In this document: positions 17,874-25,456 of the stretch, in pieces
Numbering within the stretch: position 1 is the stretch's first letter
Layout: every line of letters begins with the position of its first letter
Assembly: GCF_000011645.1 (NCBI RefSeq)
Contig: NC_006270.3
Coordinates: 3,990,501 to 4,054,500 of the forward strand
Direction: 5' to 3'
Length of the DNA stretch: 64,000 bases
From: Bacillus licheniformis DSM 13 = ATCC 14580
Lineage (GTDB): Bacteria; Bacillota; Bacilli; Bacillales; Bacillaceae
Program-made: the position numbers and the translations under genes
Notes under the pieces: generated by a model
What the model saw: only the letters and a program-made list of their open reading frames with translations
Databases searched by the model: none
Told to the model about the DNA's origin: nothing

Positions 17874-18722
17874 CTATTTGATGCCTGTCCCTGAACCGCC
17901 CAGGCCATCTAAAATGTAGCGTTGGGCTACAATGTAGATCAGAATCAGCGGAATCGTGGAAATCGTCAAGACAGCCATCACCTGGTTCGTATAAACCGGC
18001 TCGGTGCTGTTGATGGCTGTAATCGCCACCTGGATCGGAAATTTCGACTTATCCGTCAAAACCATCAGCGGCCAAATATAGTCATTCCAGCTGCCGATAA
18101 AAGCCAATGTCCCCACCGTAGCGACAGCCGGTTTGGACATCGGCAGCATCACCCGCCAGAAAATCTGCCATGTATTTGCTCCGTCCAGCTTGGCCGACTC
18201 AATCATCTCCCCCGGGATCGCCATGAAAAAGTTTCGGAACAAATAAATATTGAAAGCCCCCGCAAGCGCCGGCAAAATCACGGCAAGGCGCGTATCAACA
18301 AGTCCGAGCTTATGAACAATTGTAAACTGCGAGATTAAAATCGTTTCCATCGGCACGATTAAAAGCGCCAGCAATATGGTAAACAGCACTTTTTTACCTG
18401 TGAATTGCAGCTTGGCGAATGCAAAGCCCGCCATTCCGTTGATAATGACCGCTCCCGCTGCCACACACAAACCGTAAAACAGACTGTTACCAATATACAT
18501 TAGTAAATCAAACCGTGACAGCACTTCCCTGTAGGATTGAAACCATTCCGACGGATGAAAAGACGGAAGAAACGCTTTAATGCTGCTGATATTGTTGTAA
18601 ATATCGGCTTCCGGTTTCATCGATGAAGCGACCATCCAAATCAGCGGAAATATAAACAGAGCCGCCAGCAAAACAAGGCATATATATTCCAGTATCGTTA
18701 AAGGTCCGAATTTCCTTCTCAT
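17874..18722 (-). CDS. Sugar ABC transporter permease (MalG/MsmG type)
   Basis: Inner-membrane subunit of a carbohydrate ABC importer, 282 residues with six hydrophobic segments. The coupling-loop EAA motif is visible at MIESAKLDGANTWQIFWRVMLPMSKP. Its ATG overlaps the stop of the partner permease by 4 bp (ATGA). The operon has no ATPase gene; in Bacillus, importers of this type share the ATPase MsmX encoded elsewhere. Confidence 0.9.
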   Translation of the reverse strand: MRRKFGPLTILEYICLVLLAALFIFPLIWMVASSMKPEADIYNNISSIKAFLPSFHPSEWFQSYREVLSRFDLLMYIGNSLFYGLCVAAGAVIINGMAGFAFAKLQFTGKKVLFTILLALLIVPMETILISQFTIVHKLGLVDTRLAVILPALAGAFNIYLFRNFFMAIPGEMIESAKLDGANTWQIFWRVMLPMSKPAVATVGTLAFIGSWNDYIWPLMVLTDKSKFPIQVAITAINSTEPVYTNQVMAVLTISTIPLILIYIVAQRYILDGLGGSGTGIK

Positions 18723-19657
18723 CCGCCTTCATCCTCCTTCACCAACTTGCGCTGCGCAAGCGTCACCAATCCAATTATCGTGCCAAACAAGAGCGCAATT
18801 GAACTTGCATAGCCGACCATCCGATCGGTAAATCCCGTTTGATAAATATAATAGACAACTGTCATCGTTGAATTGACCGGTCCCCCCTGGGTCATGACCA
18901 TTGGCTGCACGAGGAGCTTAAACGCACTGATCAGCGTCGTAATAAAGATAAAAACCGACGTCGGTTTCAACAAAGGCAATGTAATATAAATAAACCGCTG
19001 CCATTTATTCATACCATCCAATTGCGCCGCCTCGTAGACATCTCCGGGAATGTTTTGCAGGCCCGCTAAAAAAATCAGCATCTGAAATCCGGCTCCCTGC
19101 CAGACTGAAACGAAAACAATTGTAAAGATCGCCTGATTAGGACTTGTCAAAAACGGCTGTGGCGGCAAACCGACATGCGTCAGTACGTTATTTATCATTC
19201 CTTCATTCGGATTCAGCAAGTACAGCCACAAAACGGAGATGACAACAAGCGACATGACGACGGGGCTAAAGTATGCGACTTTGAAAAACGTATTGGCCTT
19301 GCGCTTTTTATTCAACAGAAGGGCCAGCCCGAGAGCGGCCCCGATCTGTAATGGAATCACAAGGACAACAAATTTCAATGTGTTGCTCAAACTTTTCAAG
19401 AAAATAGGGTCTTTGAACAATTTGATAAAGTTGTCAAAACCGACAAACTTGCGCAGGTCAGGTGTTAACAAATAATAATCTGTAAATGCGTAGTAAACCG
19501 CCATAATCGAAGGAATCACGAGAAACACTGACAAAATCAGCAAGGCCGGACCTAAAAATGTATAGGCCAGCACATTGTCCCGCCACCCTATTTTACTGGC
19601 AGGGATTTTTTTCAGCGGAAAGGCCGTCCTTGCTTCTTTCAACGGAATTTTATTCAT
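18719..19657 (-). CDS. Sugar ABC transporter permease (MalF/MsmF type)
   Basis: Second membrane subunit of the same ABC importer, 312 residues with an N-terminal cytoplasmic tail and six hydrophobic segments. The EAA motif reads YEAAQLDGMNKWQRFIYITLP. It follows the binding-protein gene by 11 bp and overlaps the next permease by 4 bp. The pairing with a MalG-type permease indicates a heterodimeric oligosaccharide importer. Confidence 0.9.
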   Translation of the reverse strand: MNKIPLKEARTAFPLKKIPASKIGWRDNVLAYTFLGPALLILSVFLVIPSIMAVYYAFTDYYLLTPDLRKFVGFDNFIKLFKDPIFLKSLSNTLKFVVLVIPLQIGAALGLALLLNKKRKANTFFKVAYFSPVVMSLVVISVLWLYLLNPNEGMINNVLTHVGLPPQPFLTSPNQAIFTIVFVSVWQGAGFQMLIFLAGLQNIPGDVYEAAQLDGMNKWQRFIYITLPLLKPTSVFIFITTLISAFKLLVQPMVMTQGGPVNSTMTVVYYIYQTGFTDRMVGYASSIALLFGTIIGLVTLAQRKLVKEDEGG

Positions 19658-19668
19658 GGCTCCACCTT

Positions 19669-20967
19669 CTAGTTTGCCTTATCGATGGCTGATTGCATTT
19701 CTTTTGCACGCGTATCCAGAACCGATTGAATATCCTGATGCTGATCAAAGAAGCTGATGTCATCGATCGCTTGCTGAAATGCGCGCGTCACCTGTGGATA
19801 TGCCGGTGTCACCGGTCGTGCATGCCCCGTTTCTTTCAGCTGCTGCAAGAAGACATTCATTTCATCTGAGAATTCTTTTGCCAGCACTTTCTCTGATGAA
19901 TAGCGCACAGGCAGCGCGGCGATCGAACGGCTCAATTCCAAGTTGGATTCCTTGTTTGTCATCCAATCGACCAATTTTGCCGCCCATTCCTTGTTTTCAG
20001 ACGTCTGTGTCATGGCAAACTGCCAGCTTCCTGAAGGGGACACAAGCTTTTTTGTTTTTGGCGACACAGGATACGGCATCACACCATAATCGACATTAGG
20101 AAAATTTGTTTCCATGTCGGTTACCGTCCAGACACCGCTCATTTTCATCGGATATTTTTCCGTTTCAAACGCCTGCTTAACCGGAGTCCGGGTCGTGTAA
20201 CCCTCTTTCAGCATTGTTTGAATAAATGTCATCGCTTCAACGGTCAGTTTGTCGTTAAAAACACCCTCCGCTTTCTTGCCATCTTTTGAAAGAACATCGC
20301 CGCCAGCCGACCAAACAAATGGCAAAAGCGCATAGGTCAGCATTTCGTCTTTTGACTGCAACTGCATATCGATGGCCGGTTTGTCATATTTATTTTTCAG
20401 CTTTTTGCAAAGCTCAAGGAATTCGTCCCACGTCCATGGATTCTCAACCGTTGGCAGCGTTTTCAAGTCAACGCCGGCGTCCTTCAGCATTTTTTTGTTA
20501 TAGTAAATACCGACCGATGATTCGCTGACACCGATCGCATACAGTTTCCCCTGGTAGGTTCCCTGTTGCTTAATGCTCGGCAATAAATCATCCTGGTCTT
20601 TGATATACTCATCCAATGGCGCAATAACGCCGGATTTCGCATAAGCCGCCGTGTTCGGTCCGTCCAAAGTGATCACATCCGGCAGGGTATTCGTTGTCAG
20701 CGCCGCGTTCACTTTGTCTTCATATCCGCCGCCGTTTCCGCTTCTGGGGATGAAATCAATTTTGGCCTCGATGTTTTCAGAGGCATACTTTTTATTAAAA
20801 GCGTCCACCCGCTTTTGATAGACCTTTCCTTCTTCACTGTCATCAGATACGTGCACCCACATCGTAAGCGTTTTCCCATCTTGGCTATTTGCACTTTTGC
20901 TATTGCTGCAGCCCCACATCGCAAACATCAGCAACAACGAAAAAATTCCGAAGAGCCACCTTTTCAT
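19669..20967 (-). CDS. Sugar ABC transporter substrate-binding lipoprotein
   Basis: Extracellular binding protein of the MsmE/MalE class, 432 residues. The start at ATG 20967 gives a proper lipoprotein signal: MKRW, a hydrophobic core, and MWGC with the lipidated Cys at residue 20. GGGGGAAGTG precedes it. The mature part opens with KTLTMWVHVSDDSEEG and has the family segment YAIGVSESSVGIYYNKKMLKDAG. It is the first gene of the operon, directly behind the LacI-operator/cre-controlled promoter. Likely ligands are sucrose-type or fructo-oligosaccharides, by association with the GH32 gene. Confidence 0.9.
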   Translation of the reverse strand: MKRWLFGIFSLLLMFAMWGCSNSKSANSQDGKTLTMWVHVSDDSEEGKVYQKRVDAFNKKYASENIEAKIDFIPRSGNGGGYEDKVNAALTTNTLPDVITLDGPNTAAYAKSGVIAPLDEYIKDQDDLLPSIKQQGTYQGKLYAIGVSESSVGIYYNKKMLKDAGVDLKTLPTVENPWTWDEFLELCKKLKNKYDKPAIDMQLQSKDEMLTYALLPFVWSAGGDVLSKDGKKAEGVFNDKLTVEAMTFIQTMLKEGYTTRTPVKQAFETEKYPMKMSGVWTVTDMETNFPNVDYGVMPYPVSPKTKKLVSPSGSWQFAMTQTSENKEWAAKLVDWMTNKESNLELSRSIAALPVRYSSEKVLAKEFSDEMNVFLQQLKETGHARPVTPAYPQVTRAFQQAIDDISFFDQHQDIQSVLDTRAKEMQSAIDKAN

Positions 20968-21004
20968 CTTTGTCACTTCCCCCCATTTTTTATCAATTAA
21001 CAAA

Positions 21005-21018
21005 TGAAAGCACTTTCA
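21005..21018. promoter_or_regulatory. cre at the transcription start of the sugar operon
   Basis: TGAAAGCACTTTCA matches the cre consensus at 13 of 14 positions (A instead of the central G) and is a near-perfect palindrome. It overlaps the expected transcription start of the minus-strand promoter, a position suited to CcpA roadblock repression. Confidence 0.75.
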
Positions 21019-21023
21019 AGTGA

Positions 21024-21052
21024 ATTGTATGTCAACCGGTTTCATATGTCAA
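21024..21052 (-). promoter_or_regulatory. Sigma-A promoter of the sugar operon
   Basis: On the minus strand TTGACA (21052-21047) and TACAAT (21029-21024) are separated by exactly 17 bases, a near-consensus promoter. The first gene starts about 57 bp downstream of the -10. Confidence 0.85.
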
Positions 21053-21064
21053 CCGGTTGACATA
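21028..21064. promoter_or_regulatory. Tandem LacI-family operators
   Basis: A perfect 20-bp palindrome, half-site TATGTCAACC, covers 21045-21064. An imperfect copy covers 21028-21047 and shares the same left half. Their centres are 17 bp apart. The copies cover the -35 box and spacer of the sugar operon promoter, so the divergent LacI-family protein is the obvious ligand (inference). Confidence 0.82.
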
Positions 21065-21116
21065 TTTTTTCCCCAATTATTCATCCCGGTACATTTCTCA
21101 GAATCATGGCATTTTC

Positions 21117-21145
21117 TTGCACATATCGGCCCGATTCTCTAAAAT
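21117..21145 (+). promoter_or_regulatory. Promoter of the LacI-family gene
   Basis: TTGCAC (21117-21122) and TAAAAT (21140-21145) are separated by 17 bases, 56 bp upstream of the regulator start. Confidence 0.65.
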
Positions 21146-21201
21146 AAGTGCGTGACGAGAATTGTAAGCCATTTCAGTAAAAATAGCAGGGGGAAAAGGG
21201 A

Positions 21202-22176
21202 ATGAAGCCTAGCATTCACGACGTTGCAAAAAAAGCGGGAGTTTCACCAACAACCGTATCGCGGGTATTAAATAACCGCGGCTATATTAGTGAAAAAACA
21301 AAAGAAAAAGTCTATAAAGCGATGGAAGAAATCAATTACTTTCCAAACGATTTGGCCCGCTCTTTATTTCGTAAACGAACTCATTTAATAGGGCTCATCA
21401 TCCCTAACTCCAGCAACCCGTTTTTCGGCGAACTGGCCTTTCATATTGAGAGCATCTGCGCTGCCATGGGCTACAAACTGCTGCTTTGCAACAGCTTAAA
21501 CCGCAAAGACAAAGAAGAAAAATACTTGGAAATGCTGATGCGAAATCAAGTGGACGGCGTCATCGCCGTGACTTACAACAGGGGAATTTTAAATTATCAT
21601 CGGCAAAACCTGCCGATTGTCGCCATCGACCATTACTTGTCGGAAACGATTCCCGTCATCGGCTCTGATAACTATGACGGAGGAAGAAAAGCGACAGAAC
21701 TGTTAATTGCAAAAGGCTGCCGGCACATCATCCATATCAACGGACCAATTGAGCTGAAAACACCGGCAAATCTTAGAAGAAAAGCATATGAAGATGTGAT
21801 GCGACAACACGGGAGACAGCCGATTACATATGAAGTTCCCTTTCATCAAAATTACCGGGAAATCATTTCAAAACTGTTTGATGAACAGCCTGCAGCTGAC
21901 GGCATTTTTGCCAGTGATGACCTCATGGCCGCTACAGTCATCACCGAAGCAAAAAAACGCAGAAAAGACATTCCCGGGCAATTAAAGGTGATCGGCTACG
22001 ACGGAACGGAAGCGGTTCAGTCCATTCTCCCGGAATTGACAACCATCCAGCAGCCGATCGAACTCATTTCCAAGACGGCCATTGAGATTTTGTCCAAAGC
22101 CATTGAAGGCGAATTCGATGATTTGCCGCTGGAAACCTATTTGCCCGTACAGCTTTTAGAAGGAGAGACGACTTAA
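21202..22176 (+). CDS. LacI-family transcriptional regulator of the sugar operon
   Basis: A 324-residue repressor. The N-terminal LacI helix-turn-helix (SIHDVAKKAGVSPTTVSRVL) and hinge helix (NDLARSLFRKRTHLIGLIIP) are complete and are followed by a periplasmic-binding-protein-like sugar domain. GGGGGAAAAGGG precedes the ATG. It is transcribed divergently from the ABC/MFS/GH32 operon and probably binds the 20-bp palindromes between them. The inducer is likely sucrose, raffinose or a fructo-oligosaccharide, inferred from the GH32 enzyme. Confidence 0.92.
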   Translation: MKPSIHDVAKKAGVSPTTVSRVLNNRGYISEKTKEKVYKAMEEINYFPNDLARSLFRKRTHLIGLIIPNSSNPFFGELAFHIESICAAMGYKLLLCNSLNRKDKEEKYLEMLMRNQVDGVIAVTYNRGILNYHRQNLPIVAIDHYLSETIPVIGSDNYDGGRKATELLIAKGCRHIIHINGPIELKTPANLRRKAYEDVMRQHGRQPITYEVPFHQNYREIISKLFDEQPAADGIFASDDLMAATVITEAKKRRKDIPGQLKVIGYDGTEAVQSILPELTTIQQPIELISKTAIEILSKAIEGEFDDLPLETYLPVQLLEGETT

Positions 22177-22190
22177 AATAACGGGACAAA

Positions 22191-22218
22191 AAAAGGAGAC
22201 ATTGACGTCTCCTTTCTC
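22191..22218 (+). terminator. Terminator of the LacI-family gene
   Basis: The stem AAAGGAGAC/GTCTCCTTT has a 6-base loop. The trailing bases CTCCAT contain few T residues, so termination may be weak. Confidence 0.6.
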
Positions 22219-22372
22219 CATACATATCCTGATCTATCCAATTATAAAAAAGATAAAATTTACATTGCTCACCTAAAATTTAACTTATATTTCTAGACAA
22301 ACTCACCTCCCCATGATAAATTTAAAGACAAGTTTTCGAAAAATTCTAATTTTGGCGTGGAGGTGCCTTTAA

Positions 22373-22903
22373 TTGAACGTAAGCCACTTTTTTCCTGAAA
22401 CCTTTGTTTCTCTTGTAAAAGACATGTTAACCAAAACCGATGGTTCAACAACCAAAGCGATTGAAACGCTGATCGGCGGCAAAGCCGAAATCGAAGTTTT
22501 TCAGCAAAATAATATTGATTATGACAAGCTTTCACCTGAGGAAGCAAGGCTGTTTCAACGCGATGATGACATCTTGTTTAGAACCTCGTCTTTGAAAACA
22601 GGCGATGATTATTTATCTTATAATTATGTCTATGTCAAAACAAACTTACTGCCGCCCGCCATCAAACAAGATTTGCAGGAAGAAAGGCTTCCCATCGGGA
22701 AAATCATTGCAGAACTGGAGTCAAGGCGTGAAATTTTCAGCACGGGCGACTGCCTGGGAAAACATTTCACACAACTTGTACCTGTTTCAGCAGACCGGAC
22801 ATATGCTTTTAAAAAATACCAGATCATCAGCGGCCGACAGTGCATGTTCTATGTCTGCGAACTGTTTGATTTAGAAAAAATCTGCAAACTGACTGCGGGC
22901 TGA
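22373..22903 (+). CDS. Chorismate pyruvate-lyase/UTRA-fold-like protein (DUF98-like)
   Basis: A 176-residue soluble protein of uncertain function. The arrangement RTSSLKTGDDYLSYNYVYV followed by LPIGKIIAE and a final beta strand recalls the chorismate-lyase (DUF98/UTRA) fold, in which an Arg, a Gly-rich turn and a Glu line the pocket. The match is by eye and only moderate. TTG is taken as the start because a strong GGAGGTG stands 7 bases upstream. No ubiquinone or 4-hydroxybenzoate pathway gene is adjacent; the gene stands alone between the LacI-family regulator and a convergent secreted-protein gene. A ligand-sensing role is an alternative. Confidence 0.55.
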   Translation: MNVSHFFPETFVSLVKDMLTKTDGSTTKAIETLIGGKAEIEVFQQNNIDYDKLSPEEARLFQRDDDILFRTSSLKTGDDYLSYNYVYVKTNLLPPAIKQDLQEERLPIGKIIAELESRREIFSTGDCLGKHFTQLVPVSADRTYAFKKYQIISGRQCMFYVCELFDLEKICKLTAG

Positions 22904-22972
22904 ATCATGCCCGTCAGCTGCCGCTTTATGAAAGAGCTTCCAAAACCTCCTCCTTCCTTCTTCCCTCATAAT

Positions 22973-22994
22973 AAAAACCCCTGAGAAACAGGGG
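22973..22994 (-). terminator. Terminator of the RsiV-like gene
   Basis: The stem CCCCTG/CAGGGG (22978-22983 / 22989-22994) is followed by TTTTTA on the minus strand, 8 bp after the stop codon. Confidence 0.75.
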
Positions 22995-23001
22995 CTGTTA
23001 T

Positions 23002-23685
23002 TTATTGATACACCGTTTTCGGAACTGCAACGACCGGATTTCCGGCGGCATAAGGGGCGACATCGTATTGTTGGAAGACGATCGCAATGCCGTCGTTAGT
23101 GTAATAGAAGGCCGTGTTTTTACCGAGGACGATGTCTTTCTTCTTCACATCCGGAAAGAAAATGTCGCTGTGTTTTTGAATATAGTTGTAAATGTATGTT
23201 TTTGTCTTATCCATTTTCGATTTTGTATTTAGGATGTCGGATAAATACACCCGTTTTTTAGAGACAAGGTCATAGTTGAAAGAGCGGACTGCCGTATTTC
23301 CGTGCGCTCCGCCGGAATAGACGTAATTGCTTGTCAGGATGCTCAGCTTTTGGCCGGTCCGGTATTTCACTTCAAAGGACGTTTGATAATCCGTTTGGTA
23401 TCCGTGCTGTTGGCCGTCTTTCTTGTTTTTTACATAATCTTTGTAGGACTGCTCAATATAATGTTTAAAATCTTTGTTGATCTTGTTTTGGAGAGATTTG
23501 GGGCTTACATTTGAAACTTGCGGGTATTTCAAAGCCTTAATGTTTTTGTACGTATGGCTCGTGACCGTCGGTTTTTTTTCGTTTGCCGCGTGTGCAGAAG
23601 GAAGTGCGGCCGCACTGTACAGCGCAAAAAACAATACCCCTGTCATCAACATTCCGAACGCTTTAAACACTGTTTTTTTGTTCAT
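23002..23685 (-). CDS. Secreted DUF4163/DUF3298 protein (RsiV/PdaC-like domain)
   Basis: A 227-residue exported protein. ATG 23685 follows AAGGAGGG and opens a clear signal peptide (MNKK, hydrophobic core, ALPSAHAAN cleavage region near residue 33). The mature part combines a DUF4163 segment (YPQVSNVSPKSLQNKINKDF, SNYVYSGGAHGN) with a DUF3298 segment (VAPYAAGNPVVAVP). The same pair forms the lysozyme-binding extracellular part of the anti-sigma factor RsiV and the N-terminus of deacetylase PdaC. Neither a transmembrane sigma-binding part nor a catalytic domain is present, so this is a stand-alone version. A wall-associated or inhibitor-like role is speculative. Confidence 0.75.
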   Translation of the reverse strand: MNKKTVFKAFGMLMTGVLFFALYSAAALPSAHAANEKKPTVTSHTYKNIKALKYPQVSNVSPKSLQNKINKDFKHYIEQSYKDYVKNKKDGQQHGYQTDYQTSFEVKYRTGQKLSILTSNYVYSGGAHGNTAVRSFNYDLVSKKRVYLSDILNTKSKMDKTKTYIYNYIQKHSDIFFPDVKKKDIVLGKNTAFYYTNDGIAIVFQQYDVAPYAAGNPVVAVPKTVYQ

Positions 23686-23944
23686 AAAAACCCTCCTTAA
23701 TCTGTCATTTTTTATAATACCCATTTTGAAATCAGGTACACATTATAGACCGGTGAACTCAATAAAAAGTTTCTGTTTTTGGAAATAAAAATTGAAAAAA
23801 ATTCTAATTTATTCTGTTTGTTCAGCATCTTGTTGACTGTTTGAACGGCTGTCCTGACGAAAAATTCACACATTGATTCGATACGCCCTCCAGTTTAACC
23901 GCAGAAGAAGAAAATGAAAAAAACGAAGAGTTTTTTTAAACCCA

Positions 23945-23972
23945 TTGACATTTTTATAAAAAGTATTAATAT
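23945..23972 (+). promoter_or_regulatory. Promoter of the S-box leader
   Basis: TTGACA (23945-23950) is followed after 16 bases by TAATAT (23967-23972), 34 bp before the riboswitch. The AT-rich bases 23686-23944 upstream hold no further feature I can support. Confidence 0.7.
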
Positions 23973-24005
23973 TAAAACTATTAAAAAATCGCATAAAAAG
24001 GTTTT

Positions 24006-24113
24006 CCTTATCAAGAGTGGTGGAGGGACTGGCCCTGTGAAACCCGGCAACCGCTGTCTATGACAGAATGGTGCTAAATCCTTAAGAGCATGTTCGTGCT
24101 CTTGAAGATAAGG
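24006..24113 (+). ncRNA. SAM-I (S-box) riboswitch aptamer
   Basis: The conserved S-box core is complete: P1 strand CCTTATC (24006-24012) pairing with GATAAGG (24107-24113), AAGAG before GTGGAGGGA, ACTGGCCC, TGAAACCCGGCAACC and GGTGCTAAATCC. SAM binding should favour the downstream terminator and shut off the methyltransferase gene. Confidence 0.96.
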
Positions 24114-24130
24114 AGGAGATTGAATATATC

Positions 24131-24162
24131 AAGCTCTTCCTTATCGGGAAGAGCTTTTTTAT
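24131..24162 (+). terminator. S-box regulated terminator
   Basis: The stem AAGCTCTTCC/GGGAAGAGCTT with loop TTATC is followed by TTTTTT. The loop bases and CCTTATC repeat the P1 strand, as expected for an antiterminator switch. Confidence 0.92.
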
Positions 24163-24187
24163 GTCTATAAAGAAAGAGGGATGAAGC

Positions 24188-25318
24188 ATGACACAATCAA
24201 CCGATGTACTGAAGCAAACGCCTGGAAGAAAAATCGGACCGTACAGAGCTGATCAGGTGGGCAGTCTTTTAAGGTCTGAGCCCGTAAAAAAAGCGCGCCT
24301 CCAAAAAGCGAACGGCGAAATTAGCGCTGAACAATTGCGCGAAGTCGAAAACGAAGAGATCAAGCGCATTGTCGAAAAGCAAAAAGAAATCGGTCTTAAA
24401 GCCGTGACAGACGGGGAATTCCGCAGGTCATGGTGGCATTTCGATTTTCTTGAAGGACTTGACGGCGTAGAAGGATATACAGCGGACAAGGGCATTCAAT
24501 TTCATAATGTTGAAACGAAGCCGCGCGGCATCAAAGTAACAAGCAAAGTCGACTTTACAAACCATCCGATGCTGGAAGATTATAAATTTCTTCATGATAT
24601 TGCGGGCACACATACGCCGAAAATGACGATTCCGAGCCCGAATATGCTGTTTTTCAGAGGAAAGCTTGGAGAAAGCCCGTATGAGGATCTTGATGAATTT
24701 CATCACGATGTAGCTCAGGCTTACAAAAAAGCGATCCGCGCATTTTACGATGCCGGCTGCCGCTATTTGCAGCTGGATGACACGGCCTGGTCCGTATTTT
24801 TCTCAGACAAAGGACATGAGCAGATCAAAGCTTTCGGCCGCCAGCCTGATGAACTGCGCCAGTCTTTCGCCAACACGATTAATGAAGCAGTTGAAGGGCG
24901 CCCGGACGATTTGACGGTCACCATGCACATCTGCCGCGGCAACTTCCAGTCGACATGGGTGGCGGAAGGCGGCTACGATGCGGCTGCTGAAACGATTTTC
25001 GACGGACTCAATTTAGACGGACTTTTCCTTGAATTTGATGACGAGCGCTCCGGCGGCTTCGAACCGCTTCGCTACGTCCAACGGAAAGACTTGCAAATCG
25101 TCCTCGGTTTAATTACATCTAAATTCGGCGAGCTTGAAAACCCGGATGATATTAAGCGGCGCATTGAAGAGGCGTCCCGATATGCCGATCTGAACCAGCT
25201 GTGCTTGAGCCCGCAGTGCGGCTTTGCTTCAACGGAAGAGGGCAACCTGCTTACCGAAGAACAGCAGTGGGAAAAACTGCGCCATGTCGTCGAGATCGCT
25301 GAAGACGTATGGAAATAA
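24188..25318 (+). CDS. MetE C-terminal-like methyltransferase (YxjG/YxjH family)
   Basis: A 376-residue protein related to the catalytic C-terminal half of cobalamin-independent methionine synthase, matching B. subtilis YxjG/YxjH, whose genes also follow an S-box. The zinc-binding pattern is visible: MHICRGN (His-x-Cys), EFDDERSGGFEPL and LCLSPQCGF. The N-terminal MetE domain is absent, so the methyl donor is probably not polyglutamyl-folate bound in the usual way. Control by the SAM riboswitch places it in methionine supply or recycling. AAGAGGGATGAAGC precedes the ATG. A terminator follows. Confidence 0.9.
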   Translation: MTQSTDVLKQTPGRKIGPYRADQVGSLLRSEPVKKARLQKANGEISAEQLREVENEEIKRIVEKQKEIGLKAVTDGEFRRSWWHFDFLEGLDGVEGYTADKGIQFHNVETKPRGIKVTSKVDFTNHPMLEDYKFLHDIAGTHTPKMTIPSPNMLFFRGKLGESPYEDLDEFHHDVAQAYKKAIRAFYDAGCRYLQLDDTAWSVFFSDKGHEQIKAFGRQPDELRQSFANTINEAVEGRPDDLTVTMHICRGNFQSTWVAEGGYDAAAETIFDGLNLDGLFLEFDDERSGGFEPLRYVQRKDLQIVLGLITSKFGELENPDDIKRRIEEASRYADLNQLCLSPQCGFASTEEGNLLTEEQQWEKLRHVVEIAEDVWK

Positions 25319-25330
25319 CACCTCATATTT

Positions 25331-25364
25331 GAGACATGCCTCCTGACGGCATGTCTCTTTTTTT
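25331..25364 (+). terminator. Terminator of the YxjG-type gene
   Basis: The 10-bp stem GAGACATGCC/GGCATGTCTC with a 7-base loop is followed by seven T residues. Confidence 0.93.
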
Positions 25365-25400
25365 GCCCCTCTATACAATTTAAAATTCCTTCTTGATTTG

Positions 25401-25432
25401 TTCATAGTTTGATCATATTTGGCTTCTATAAT
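25401..25432 (+). promoter_or_regulatory. Direct-repeat activator site and promoter of the GT39 operon
   Basis: TTCATA (25401-25406) and ATCATA (25412-25417) lie 11 bp apart, one helical turn. The second repeat starts 15 bp before TATAAT (25427-25432), and no good -35 is present. This is the layout of an OmpR/PhoB-type response-regulator site. The same layout occurs before the paralogous gene at 50.3 kb. Confidence 0.65.
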
Positions 25433-25456
25433 GCTCTTTAGTGAGGTGATCGAACA

